The position numbers and the translations under genes are program-made. Below, piece by piece: positions 50,483 through 61,739 of a DNA stretch of 64,000 nucleotides (the stretch's first letter is position 1; every line of letters starts with the position of its first letter). The notes below the pieces were generated by a model. The model was given only the letters and a program-made list of their open reading frames with translations. It had not been told where the DNA came from and made no database searches. The stretch comes from Trichopria drosophilae (Eukaryota; Arthropoda; Insecta; Hymenoptera; Diapriidae), in assembly GCA_030407085.1 (NCBI GenBank), contig CM059585.1:3481001-3545000 (forward strand). The letters run 5' to 3'.

Positions 50483-50859
50483 TTAACGATTATTAAATTC
50501 TAAAAAGATTCTTTCCTCTTGACCTACAGGGATGACACTGAGATTGTCATTTACGTATCGATAAAAAAAAGGTTGGTCTAAATGGTAATTTATTCAAAAT
50601 ATTTCCTGTTACGAATTCGAGGATAAGATTGGCGAGAATCGAAGAAGCGACGAGCCCATCGGCGCCCCGTAGTTTGTTTGTAAACAATATTTTGGAATCT
50701 AAAGTACATAAAGACTAAACGTATGTTTACTGCCATAATAAAGTCTTGTTGATCTAGTGTTATCAATTTTTGAATGTCATTCCCTTTATTTCCAATATTT
50801 ATTATTACCAAATCATTACAGATATTAGTAAACATTGTAACAATCTCTAATATCAAGGG
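50483..50859 (-). pseudogene. Penelope-like element reverse transcriptase, decayed fragment
   Basis: Minus-strand segments give, in order, LILEIVTMFTNI (from 50,856), FRFQNIVYKQTTG (to about 50,667), after a one-base shift GAPMGSS (from 50,668), after another shift ANLILEFVTGNILNKLPF (from 50,633), and after a third shift RYVNDNLSVIPVGQEE (from 50,560) running on to LEFNN and a stop at 50,483. The order FTNI, then YKQ..G.PMG, then AN, then the YxDD-type box (here YVND) is that of Penelope-like reverse transcriptases, which copy RNA to DNA for retrotransposition. At least three frameshifts break it, and the second catalytic-box position is Asn in place of Asp. Only the core palm region remains; no GIY-YIG endonuclease or terminal repeats were recognised. 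It is dead. Confidence 0.85.
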
Positions 50860-50960
50860 TTATTTATGTTGTATTGTATATTTAATTTGACTGAAGTACG
50901 TGACATTCAACATTTTGGTCTGCCATGTTGGGTGCGTCATTTTGATGAGCTAATTCAATC

Positions 50961-51023
50961 AGCGGCATACTTTTCGCTGATTTGCAGCGTATATACGCTG
51001 ATTTGCAGCGGTTTTCGCTGATT
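50961..51023. repeat. CGCTGATT/AATCAGCG repeat cluster with 16-bp palindrome
   Basis: CGCTGATTTGCAGCG occurs at 50,975-50,989 and again at 50,996-51,010, and CGCTGATT a third time at 51,016-51,023. AATCAGCG lies inverted upstream at about 50,957-50,964. The junction of the first two units is a perfect 16-bp palindrome, CAGCGTATATACGCTG (50,985-51,000). It sits about 100 bases upstream of the reverse-transcriptase relic on the relic's own strand, so it may belong to that element or be a separate insertion. Confidence 0.6.
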
Positions 51024-51899
51024 CGGATTTAGAGAGCAGATTCGTTTGTTTTGATCTGCTTGATTCTGATATAGAGCTATACCATTTCGTAAAAAATGGT
51101 GTTCTTTCAGGATTTTCAAGGTCAATAATTTATGATAAATATTTTTTCTCTATTCTCAAATTTATTATTATGAATTTCATTGTGTCCCATTGATTTTGTT
51201 CAATTCTATCATGATATGGATAGTAGGTTTTTACACAACCATTCCAAAATGTCAAACTTGAAAGAATTTCATATTTTACGCTGTTGACGATGTCTTTTAT
51301 AACCAATGACAATTGATATTGGTATAATTTTGTGTTCTTTAGTTTTTGTTGAAATAATCTTTTATAAAATCTTATATTGTTATTAAATTTTTGTTATTAA
51401 AGTTTTTCATAGATAAGTCTGCAACTATTGATGGAATCACAATTGCCCATTAGGGCACGGAAAAAGCTTAAAAATGGACATCCATACATTAAAACTAGAG
51501 CCTTCGACTCGGGTGCGAGTTCGTATTGTAGTTTTTTGAGTGAAAATTTGCGTTTATGAGAACATTCCTACTGTAACATAACAGGAAAGAAGACGAGTGG
51601 AGGAGGGGGTTCCTGAAATGTGTAAAAAGTGAAAATGGGTATTTTCAAAACTTTGACCCTCACCATATGTCAGCCGAAATATTAATAAATACCATTTTTC
51701 ACACTCCGTGCGCGAAGCTTGATTTCGAAACCTTTGGGCTTTCGAAACTTTCGAAGCCGTCGTAGGTAACATGGGCGAAATATTAATCTCCGACGATTGT
51801 GATTGTCGCCCACGAATCGCTAAACTTCGATTGTAGAATCGGCTTTCACAATTGTCGAGAATCGTTGCAAAATATACTATTGTTTCAGTGTCGACGTAC

Positions 51900-52157
51900 T
51901 TATACGCCCCTCGCGTTTTTTGGTCTAAAACGTCGACTTTTGATGAAAACTATAGGGTAATTTTTTACCCGAGAACTGACCAAATTCAATACTTCGTCCA
52001 GACCTATGGTCTTTAATAGATGCCGAGTAATTATGAAAAGCGACATCTTTACGTTTCTTATGATGAAAGAATGCGGAGCTGATACATTGGTCGCAAACTT
52101 CAAGTCAAGCTTTTTCAGGATTCTTAAGTCCCCTGAAAAGGTGTAATCGATAAACAT
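51900..52157 (-). other. Unassigned 85-codon ATG frame
   Basis: It reads MFIDYTFSGDLRILKKLDLK and goes on with a globular-looking mix (IITRHLLKTIGLDEVLNLVS) to a basic tail (KSRRFRPKNARG). A pyrimidine-AG sequence (ACCTTTTCAG) near the 5' end resembles a splice acceptor. Further minus frames lie on each side at 51,554-51,772 (72 codons) and 52,324-52,689. No family is recognised and the length is within chance. Confidence 0.15.
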
Positions 52158-52323
52158 TCGCAAGTAAAGACATAATGTGCGTATAGGTCACCAAAGTATA
52201 AATATATGATGGTCTTCATGGAGGTATACTATCAATACTTTTTAAATTTCAGGAAGAAATTAAGATATTTCTTACAGTAGGATACAATTTGAATAATAAT
52301 GGCTATACAAATGATCGTTCTCG

Positions 52324-52689
52324 TTAAAATATCAAATGTAATATTGAAATATATTTGTTCATAACTTCTGAAGGCCTGATGGTTTTTTGATATATTATAC
52401 ATCGGAAGTCCAGTGAATTCGACCTTGAATAAATTCCATCCACGGGGCTGTCTGTAAAAACGATAATCTTGCTGGTCCCTTCAGACCTTTTCCGTGGCCA
52501 CAGCTCGTGACGGGTAATTCTCGCAGTATTCTTGATCGGATACCCTTTACCATCTCTTCCGTACCTACCAAGCGTACCACCGAATTCCCATAATCTAATG
52601 AATGACCCGACCCCAATATCCTCTCGGTCCGGTCTGCCTATACCCTTCGCCTTCATAAACCCGTCCTCGAGTATGTGTATACGGCGCAT
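52324..52689 (-). other. Unassigned 121-codon ATG frame
   Basis: From the ATG at 52,689 it reads MRRIHILEDGFMKAKGIGRP, continues Gly/Arg-rich (GRYGRDGKGYPIKNTARITR) and ends with a Leu/Ile-rich tail. Overlapping frames occur on the same strand (52,395-52,616) and the other (52,532-52,741). No motif is recognised. A decayed mobile-element ORF or chance are the likely readings. Confidence 0.14.
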
Positions 52690-54025
52690 AAAGTATGTGC
52701 TCTCCTGTATGTGCACGTACCTAGCCGGCGGGTTCCTTTAAAAAGGCGCAGCCACAAGCCGATATAATTAATTACCTTAATATTATCGATTCGAACCCCA
52801 CCTCCAACTCGTGGTGGTCTAAAGAAAATCAGTTTTTCAAATTTGCGGACGCGCACCGCCTTTGATATTTGCTTCTATAGGAGATTATCAAATATGCTAT
52901 CTTTATCGAGTTTTCTAATCAGTGGGTTACGTTAGTTTTTAAATAAAAATGAACGTTGATTAATTAGAATTATTATTGATTTTTCCAAATCACAGACAAT
53001 ATCTTATTAAAGGTCTATATTAATTCAAATGTTATAGACATCGCATGGAATTATTGTACCGCAATAACAATATCAATATCAGTCATTATTAAAGATTCAC
53101 GGAATACCTTTAAGCGAAAGAGTCTAGTTAGAACAGAAAAAACTCCATAATAATGAATAGATGTAACGTGCACGGAGAAAAGTTTAAGACAGAAGTCGAA
53201 TCAAAGAGACAACTGCTATACGAAAGCAAGAGATCTGTTTTATATTGGCTTTCCGCGCTGTGTTTTCTCTTAGTTTGATATGACTGTCGTCTCAAAACAA
53301 TAGAATAGCTGTCGCAATGTTTACATGCGGCAGTATTCTCACTATTCCCAATGACCCGGAAGTAATATTTATATTATGATTTGAAACGACAGTTCACTTC
53401 CAAACTGAGCCACCGCTGTCTCTAATATTTGGCTCTACTATACTATAGTAGGCAATACCGGTGTTCTCTCAAACTTCTCTCAAAGTGAGTCGGATTCTCA
53501 CAAATTAAATTATATTATTCGATTTATGCCCCACCAATGAAAAATCTATAGTTATAGAGAAAGACCAAAAATACACTATAACAATTGAAAAGGTTAATCG
53601 GTAACATCTGTTTATCATCAGACGATAATGTCACTGTCCACCTCTTCGAGTGACTAATTCTTTGTTCTTCACACTTGGTAGATCTTTGACACATTAGTGC
53701 GAGTGCTGGATTTTCACATCTCGCGAAATGCAGCATGTTCTATATAAAAGACTTTCCATCACGAAGAATAATAGTCGGTGTACAAAGCAGATTTGCACCA
53801 ACAAGTTTTGATGATGATTCCAGTAGGTGCAGATCGGGATGAAAGGCCAGAGGTGGAGTTCTCTCATTTTTTCAATGAGGGAATTCTGCTTCGTTCGTTT
53901 GATGATGAAAAAAATATAATTTTCAATTAAAATTAAAAATCAGTCAAATTTTATCGTGATTGAAATATGTTCCTTCTCGAGTGCACGCGAGTCGACCAAG
54001 AGGGGAAATACATTTTTCTTCACAC

Positions 54026-54204
54026 CGGGAGGAAAACAGCAATTTTCCTCCCGCAAGCGTGAGGAAAGATGCCGCTTATCCTCCCGGCCATAAAGAAAAA
54101 TCGTATACTTCCCTCGGGAAGTAAAAAAGAATGTCTCAGACTGCATGTTTCTCACCATCGGCTTCACCTCGGGTAAAAATTACACACAGCCTGAGACATT
54201 CTTT
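54026..54204. repeat. Cluster of hairpins with CCTCCCG/TTCCCTC motifs and an 18-bp inverted repeat
   Basis: CGGGAGGAAAA (54,026-54,036) pairs perfectly with TTTTCCTCCCG (54,043-54,053) around CAGCAA. CCTCCCGG recurs at about 54,091-54,098. ACTTCCC-TC-GGGAAGT (54,107-54,122) is another perfect hairpin. AAAGAATGTCTCAGACTG (54,126-54,143) is matched inverted with one mismatch at 54,187-54,204, and the flanking GGAAGTAAAA and TTTTACCTCC extend it loosely. Nested structures sharing motifs suggest the end of a foldback-type element. A 75-codon minus frame across the region is a by-product. Confidence 0.6.
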
Positions 54205-54613
54205 ATTTTACCTCCCTCGTTGAGTAATGTACTATTTCATTGGTGGAGCATAAGCTGAATAATTTAATTTAATTTGTTAGAAAAGATTCCAGTTCCCGAA
54301 AGTTGAAACCCTAAAGGCTGAACTTGTTGCAGGTTTCTAACCCAAACTTTAAAATGGAACCATTTAAAAAAGTGTTTCTATGTAGGCTTATTTAGATAGA
54401 AATAAGTACCTAAAACTCCCTGAAAAATAATAACTATTTCATTGAAATAGTAATAGACTAAACTGGTATTTTTTATTTTCCTTTTCAAATATCCGCAGAT
54501 CAGTTTCCATTACTTACATGGAAACATTGTGCGTCAAACATATTTTCATCAAAATATAAAAGCAGCCCATTTCGGAAACATATTTACGGCATATAAATGC
54601 AGCCAAAAACATT

Positions 54614-55015
54614 CTAATTTAATATATCCTTGAGAGAAAGGTACGAGGATGTTAGTCCCTTGCCATTTTTCAGAATGGCAGGCCCCTGGCAGATCCCGAA
54701 GCAAACGTGGTTATGACGTGTCTTACGAATAGACATCGGACGTTTGTTTTCCCAAAACACGAGTAAAAATACCACTCGTGGGTCATCGTGACTCCAGGAT
54801 GAACGCGTTGGACGAGGGTCACGTAGATGAAGGATACTGACGAGTTCGCCCAGGAAAAGCGGAAGACGAGTCGTGACGTCCGTCTCGTCCTCGAGAATAA
54901 TAAAAAAAGCTGACTTTCCGATGAGACACCGGTGTACCGGCGGTGGACAGACTGGGCGGTGGCACGGCACCTCGTTCGCGGCGCGTTCTAAAGTTAGGAA
55001 TAATGTTTCGGACAC
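54614..55015 (-). other. Unassigned 133-codon open frame without ATG start
   Basis: The frame is open from a TAA just upstream of 55,015 to a TAG at 54,614. Its first start-like codon is GTG, and an internal Met comes late. The residue mix (EDETDVTTRLPLFLGELVS; NHVCFGICQGPAILKNGKG) and C/G-rich third positions look somewhat coding-like. No family or clear splice sites are recognised, and a plus-strand frame overlaps (54,873-55,082). It could be an internal exon or chance in high-GC DNA. Confidence 0.12.
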
Positions 55016-55102
55016 GATGTTCGCCCGGGTTTACCCTGGCCCTCGCCCCTTACGCGTGTCCGCTGCAGACTCAGACTCCTAATTAAGACGAGGGAGAGAG
55101 AG

Positions 55103-55162
55103 GGGTTTCAGGGGTTTCTCGTCGGCCTCTCGGGGGTTTTCGGGGGTTCTCGGGGAGAGGGG
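55103..55162 (+). repeat. G-rich tract with quadruplex potential
   Basis: Six runs of four or five G occur. The last four are GGGGG (55,132-55,136), GGGGG (55,142-55,146), GGGG (55,152-55,155) and GGGG (55,159-55,162), with loops of 3-5 bases, which fits a four-tetrad quadruplex. Two further GGGG runs precede them. The tract leads into GC-rich, CpG-rich sequence (55,195-55,320) with GCC and CAG/GAG repeats, which could be a promoter or 5' exon but has no other support. Confidence 0.65.
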
Positions 55163-58100
55163 TAAAGTTAAGTCGAAGGGGGTAAGGAATATTGATTACG
55201 GGGCCGCCATCGCCGCCGCCACAGCAGGAGCAGGGACTGGCCGCACTCTCCGACCGGAGCCCAGCCGAGCCAGACCGCCAAACGCCAGATGCGTGAAATC
55301 AGTCGGCCGGAACTGCGTCTCAGACTTTGCGGAATTAATGGCAATTGGCGACCATGCGAATTGTCGTTTAACTTCGAATCATGCGCTCTACTCAGGGATC
55401 TTCATTTGATTGCGACTTATTCATTCGGAATGCAATGCTTCACGAACTGGCTAACGCTTTAATATAGTTATCGACTGATAACTAACTATAATCCGAAATT
55501 AATGGGATAAATTTATATTATTTATTCTTCAAAAAGTGTGGTCATTAAACCGTTGGAAGAGAAAACAAATTTTCAAACTGATTTGAGGTAGGAAAACTGT
55601 TGGAATATATGTTTCATTGAATCGAATTTCTCACTATTTGATAGCACATTTGTGGAGACGCAACGCAGTCCCCGTTAATGGACGTCTGGGGTGACTTGAA
55701 CGAGACCGGAAGAGACCACATTGTCCAGAAGGTGCAGACCCTCAACCACTCATATCGACAGCGAGCGAACGAGACATTGGAAGAGAGCCCCGATAGGTGG
55801 GCTATAGCAGCAGCAGGCAGCCGACTCAAACTTTGATATGGTTTCCTAAATAACCAAGGCGACCGATACCGCAGCACGATATACCACCCTCTCGCCTCTC
55901 CTGGAAGCGCTCTCAGTAGAGCACCAGAGTGGTCGGTAACTACCGGTGAAGCATATTGAAACCCCACCCAGTCATCTTTCGATTACCCCCAGTACCGATA
56001 CGTATGGTAGGTGCTACGACGAGAGGTGGTCGACGTGTACCGTCCATGCAAAACCCCGCGAGTGCGTTTGTCGTTTCGTAAGTAAGGCCAGACACGCGGA
56101 ATAATCGATCGACGCAAACAGTATTTTCCATAAACCAACAGGCACATTCGATTGGACGAAGGAGTGACAGGTAATCTACGCCTGCGAATCTCACCTAATA
56201 CAGACTCACATCACCAGAGGCTGTGTTAGTTTCTCTCGCGATTTCTAAAACTGCGGGCAGGATTCAATTTGCCGGACAAACGTTCCTAAATCGAACCACT
56301 TTTCCGACGATAAATTTAGTATTCCTAGATTAACGAATGCAATGCCTTCAAGCGAAAGCAATAAATATATTTTAAATTTCAATTATTTTATTAATTTCTC
56401 TGATCCGCAGAACTTTTCAATGTCCCACATTGGCGCAATGCCTAAACGTTCGCTCCAAATCTCAAATTCAAATTGAATTACTTTTTTTCGATGTGAATGT
56501 TTAAACAATCTAGAAATGAGAATTTTCAGGTGCCGTCAACGAAAAGAAGAGAATGCGCACTGCTGCAGAATTTCCGGGTCAACCACGGGCGGCTATGTAT
56601 CCGGCGGCTAACTGTTTTTCCGCTAATTAGAAGCTAACAGCAGAACTAAAGTTTGAAACTTTAAAGTTTCTTGCAGTCACTGAAGCTCCCTATCTGCGCG
56701 CCTTACTTACCTTTCGGAAAGGTACTGTTGCCCCTGGAGGGCCTTCATCTTCAGTTACGACCGACTAGCGTTAATTACTAATTAATTGTTTGGCGTATTT
56801 GAGTTTTAAACGTTCAAGTTAAATAGTGCGAACAAAAATTGTGAATAGAGAAAAATTGTAGAGAAGAACCATCCTTCTATTCGATCCTTCGAGCCACATC
56901 GTCCGTCATCTATAATAAACGATACCAAGCATGTCTGGTAGACGTCCTCTACTTTTATGTAGTCTTGGGGACTTAAAAACTGTTGACGTACTTTTTCAGT
57001 AGATAATTGGATTATTTGAAGGGGACAAATTTTGGATAATTTCGAAATCCGATATTTTTACAGCTAATTACTCCCGAAGCAGAAGACTCGTTTTCTAGAT
57101 TCTTTGCAAAGCGGGCGGCAAACTCAATAAAACGATCGGAAGATCTCAGGGTGAGTATTAACCCTTTACGAACTATCGGGGGCCAATAAAGCGGTTCAAG
57201 TGTCGGTGATAAGTATACCGGGCCGGCAATCCGGAGAAAGCAGCCCTCCTCGGCAGACCCCTCGTTGCCCCCCGCCTTTGTGCTCTACTATGCTCCAAAG
57301 AAACGAGAGCTCCGTTTACCGGAGAACTCCCAGAAGGGTGGTGTCGCGTCGCTGCAAATCGTTTTACCTCAATCTTATTGCCGGAGGAGCAAATGGGCGG
57401 AGGGATCATCTTGCCCTCTCGACCCGACGTGGCGCTTTGAAAGAATGTCCTCCCACCCTTCCACCTGGTACTGTAATCGAAGCTCAAATAAAAAGAAGTA
57501 ATACCAGATAAAACATCTCATTTGTCTAACGGCGATTTTTCTTTCCTCCGGGTAGAAACGGAGGATACCCTGCCCTCGAGGGTGGCAATCATCTTAAATG
57601 CCGTTGTCGCTGGCACGAAATAGGAGCCAGGGAATGAGTATTGTTCCCGCTAGTTCGACTTTTGTCACCCAAGTGTTGTCGTAATTGAGACGAATCGATG
57701 AAGCGCAGCCCTTCGAATCTTAATTTGATAACCGGTAGATCTTGAAAAACCCGTAAATGCAACTTTATTAATTTGCAGATCAAAGTCACGGTTATTTCTG
57801 CTTTGCGAAATTGATTAAATTGAAAGAAATATGTTGGACAAAGCGCGTGTTGTAAAGTGAAACTATTTGGTAGTAGCCAGCGTAGAATGCCAAGAATGAT
57901 ATATGCAGTAATAACACGCACCACCGTACAGCGCGAAAGAAAGCAAGAAACCAAGGGGTGAATTTTCGTAATGCCTTTAATGCCCCTGATGTTATGTACG
58001 GTGCTCGCCGCGATATTCTTACAAGCGGCGTTTCCTTCATTTTCGTGGGGTTTTATTACCGGAAAAAAAGCGGTAATCCGGAAGTATTGAAATATGTAGT

Positions 58101-59414
58101 CGACTTCCGAGCAACTACTTGCTCTTCACTAAGCTTCCGGCAATACCCGTTGTTTAAATGGGATTTATGTTCCATAAACAATGAGACCACACGTAAAATT
58201 AAAGTACTCGGATATTTAGGCTTTTTTTCGACACTGATTACTACTATGTATAAAATGAGAACGTTTATAATTGATCTGATTTATTGATAAATTAAGTAAA
58301 CAACTTGCGGTTGAATTCGGTAATATCCAGGAGAAATACTTTCTTATATAAATTACGAGTTAGTCCGTAAATCACCGAAATAGAATGATTGATACCCTGT
58401 TAGATCCCCGTCGTTTGGCACGGCAGGGGGTTAATACGTCTAAAATAAACGAAAAACAGGTGGGAGGAATCGATGACTGTTATTGACTGGCGTTGAAGCA
58501 AAACGGGGCGCTTCAACGAATCGGTGTCTTAACTGTCGACAAGGACAATTATTTAACGGTATGTATCGTGTTTGGGAAAACGCGAATGGAGGCGAGAGTC
58601 CAAGCTGTTAATTGCTGCCTGTCACAGGCACGCAACAAAATCGAGAGGGATTATTCCGTTACCCTACCTATGTTTTTTCCCAGAAAAATTATCGATAAGT
58701 AACGAAATGGCTCAGCTAATCGGGGCAATGTCCAATTAGGCTGGGCACTCACTCCCAATGAAATGTTCTCGAAATTTGAAATGACGTAGTTTATTTTTGT
58801 TAACCTATAGTTACCTTCTTATTGCGGAAACAGATTTCCTTAAACTCCAAATATACAAGCTGAAGACGAAGTAAAAAGGGAAGGATACGTAAATTGTAGG
58901 CGTGTCAAAGTGTAGGAAGGCCCGTAGAGTAGTTACTCGTCCTTAATGTCGGTCCTGTAATCGGCAAACGGGTAAATCGAACGACTCGAGAGAGAATAGA
59001 ATAGAAGTGCTCGCACAGCACGAGAGGAGACGTAATTTGGACGTTGGCAGGTATTTATCCCGCTCGGCAGGAAGCGACACGAGGGCGTTGAGGAGGAGTG
59101 CCGTGACGACGCTAAGAGCATTAAAGAGACGTTTTCCGCCAGACACTTAGGTTTTCGTTCCCGCGCCCACCCCATAGATTCACGGCCTATCGGCTTAGCA
59201 CTTGGCGGGTGGTCCTGTGCCACCCCTGTCTCCTCACGCTCCGGACAGTGCTGTCTTCTTCTGAAAATCCTTGTCTACTATCTCTTCTCGCGTTTTCCCG
59301 GCATTGCACTACTCTTCGACGACACTACGTTACCAAGAAACAGATGGTCCCATCAAAATATTTTCCTCCGCTTAAGAACTTGAGTACGAGAGCGTGCAGC
59401 GGTGAAGAACCACT

Positions 59415-59946
59415 AATGATATTTCAGATTACATAAACAAACTTCCATCATTTTACGAGCAATTCATCATTCTGATGACAAAAAAGATCCAAAGTTTATT
59501 CAACCAGATAAGACTGGTCATCATTACGTTAGGGTGGTTTCTATTGAAAAGGGTGTCATTCAGTGGATGCCATCAAATATAATAAAATGTGGACACTATT
59601 TTTATAATAAGTGATCATCAGTCATCAGCTAACTAGCACCTATAAAATTGGATGACCTTCAGTTTATAACGATATCACATTCTGGTAAAATTGGAGTGGA
59701 AAGTATACCACCTACCTCGTTTCAGGAAATAACGCCCCAGGGTACGTTACTAGTGGCAAATTATCAGCTAAGAGGAAATTATGTAGATAGCTGCAGATGC
59801 TGAAAAGGACGAAATAGAAGATAAATTGCTTGATTATCTGTTACACGTATAAATATACCAACACAACCAAAACTGACGTGACTGCTGGTGCAGAAGTCGA
59901 AATTACTGCGGATATTGTACGAGGGCAAGCAATTTTTAACCCATGA
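59415..59946 (+). pseudogene. Unassigned frameshifted protein-coding relic
   Basis: Consecutive plus-strand segments look coding in turn: frame A from 59,415 (DISDYINKLPSFYEQF); frame B about 59,420-59,611 (KKDPKFIQPDKTGHHYV, then GVIQWMPSN) to a TGA; the same frame from 59,630 to 59,800 (KLDDLQFITISHSGKIG, then TLLVANYQLRGNYVD); frame A at 59,787-59,849 (ADAEKDEIEDKLLDYLL); and a third frame at about 59,854-59,943 (TDVTAGAEVEITADIV). The relay, with stops at 59,612 and 59,627 inside one frame, is what a decayed reading frame of about 170 codons would show. No catalytic motif, signal peptide or zinc finger is visible. It may be part of a transposable-element ORF, an old endogenous viral copy or a dead host gene; I cannot choose. 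Confidence 0.4.
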
Positions 59947-61739
59947 CAACTTGGAGATTCTTTAGACTTTTCCTCTATTCGGGACCATTGGCGCGAAAGA
60001 ACTGGGAGTGGGTTGGAAAATTAAGAAAGAGTGAGGGAACCGATTGTCACGTGCAACGGACACGACTCACGAATTAACAACTCACGCATCATATCTCACA
60101 TTATTACAGCCGTTATCGAGGAGTTATATATCAAACATCTTCCCCTCGACTGTTTGCTCGTGCTTCGTGATTCCTCCACGTGTACAAGCTTACGCTTATT
60201 GGTTGAAAATGGTATACGCGAATCCGTAGATTGATACGCGTACTAACTGCATGAAACCGGTGCTAACGAGGGCTGGTAATATCAATTCCAGTTACTCTGC
60301 TTCGCGATATTCGCGGGAAGACACCGAAATCTGCTCACTCATGGGCATTTGAGCGAAAGTCAGTATCGAAGGCAATACACTTCAATGATTTCAACGACTT
60401 GGCACCAATCGTTGAACTTTGCGCTGCACAATTTTTTTCTCGTATTCAGATATCCACATTAACCATTTAGTTCGTTTCTGTGCCTTCGATTTTTAATATT
60501 TTAATTAAAATTGATGAATAACCCATCTACTCAATTCTTGTGTATATTTTCGTGATTAATATTTTATCATACGTCTACGTGGGTCGCAGAATATTTCCTT
60601 CTACCCTGAGGGGTGGGGGGAGGCTTATAATTCATCTTCCGTCGCTCGGCGATAACGAATCGAAGGAGACGCATGCGAGGGTGGCATGGAAGTGTGCAGT
60701 AGTAGCACCAGCAGGCGATGGACCGAAATTACGCGCGTTGAAAAGGGTTGATTAGGGATTCAGAATAAGGGTCGAACAGGTCGATCCGAGGGGTAGGTGT
60801 ACTAGAAGGTTACCGGATGAAGCAACACACATTCGAAGAGTATCCAGTGGCGTTGTTGGGTAACACGTTTCGGGCAAATGGCAGTGCGATGATTGATCAT
60901 GCGGCTAATTGGATGATCGATGACTCAAGTTCATTGGTGCTTGGGCCTTCTTGAGCTGATGCTCATACGACGCCACGAGAGGAAGGAACTGGCAAGATGG
61001 CGTTGCAACATTTATTTAATGCGAAAGTAGGACGTTGGAACCACGCGGGATCTGAGATTGTGAATTTTAGAAGACTTCTGAAAACATTTGGATTTATGAG
61101 TACCAACCGTTATAGGGTTGACATCGCTTTATTTCTGTGGAACATGTTTTATCTAGTACAATTAAAATTTCTAGTGACAACAATCGTATTTCGTTGAAAG
61201 CGAAGACAGGAAGATAACCGGAACGGAACGGAATAGGTTGTGATATTAAAGACTTTCGCCGCGAAGGGGCAAGGGTTAATTCACAATGTATGTTTAATAT
61301 ACGACCAGCGCGTGAATGTAATACGGCCTGTAAATCATGCGAACAATGTCTTAATGTCCCGGTCATGCAACGCCTACCCAAGACGGAAGACAACGGGTGA
61401 GCACGGCCAGTCTAAGGAATAAGGAGGGGTGCCTTTCGAATATTCAAAGGGGAATAAATTAGTAGACACACGCGACTATGAAGGGGAACTCGGCTTTTGC
61501 CTAAATTCGTCGATGATTGCGCTCATGCCGGCATACAAACGTGGCCCATTCGTCCCGAATGCTTGCGAATGCATTGTGGTTGAATAGATGATCCGTTAGA
61601 GAATAACTTAACGGTCGTATGTATCCGTAAGTGTTCGTGAGTGAAACAATTCTCTTTACATTCATTGCACCGGGCATATCACTATTTACTGCTTTGACGA
61701 GTTTGTGTCTTTTCAAAATCTTCATTATTTACATTTTTA

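Larger units (their letters stand above)
45960..51450. other. AT-rich block 5, with inverted-repeat elements and a retroelement relic
   Basis: The change to AT-rich sequence near 45,960 is abrupt. It contains inverted-repeat elements at 46,695-46,948 and 47,415-47,528, a GGCGGGA-GTAG-TCCCGCC hairpin (48,961-48,978), the Penelope-like reverse-transcriptase relic (50,483-50,859) and the CGCTGATT repeat cluster (50,961-51,023). From 47.6 to 50.4 kb I see nothing else. Confidence 0.6.

Noticed and set aside
50961..51023. CRISPR-like repeats
   Set aside because: Only two to three 8-15 base units at 20-21 base spacing, no spacers of constant length, and a eukaryotic setting.
52785..52806. B-box-like GGTTCGAATC on the minus strand
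   Set aside because: No A box, anticodon arm or acceptor stem at the right distance, so not a tRNA.
55195..55409. A 5' exon reading through GCC/CAG repeats
   Set aside because: The frame is open for about 70 codons but lacks an ATG near its start and shows no clear splice donor.
57173..57511. Overlapping 104- and 103-codon frames on opposite strands
   Set aside because: Mirror open frames in GC-rich sequence are a composition effect; neither shows a motif.
59415..59946. Assigning the relic to a specific virus family or transposon class
   Set aside because: No diagnostic motif is visible; only a frameshift-aware search could decide, so it is left unassigned.
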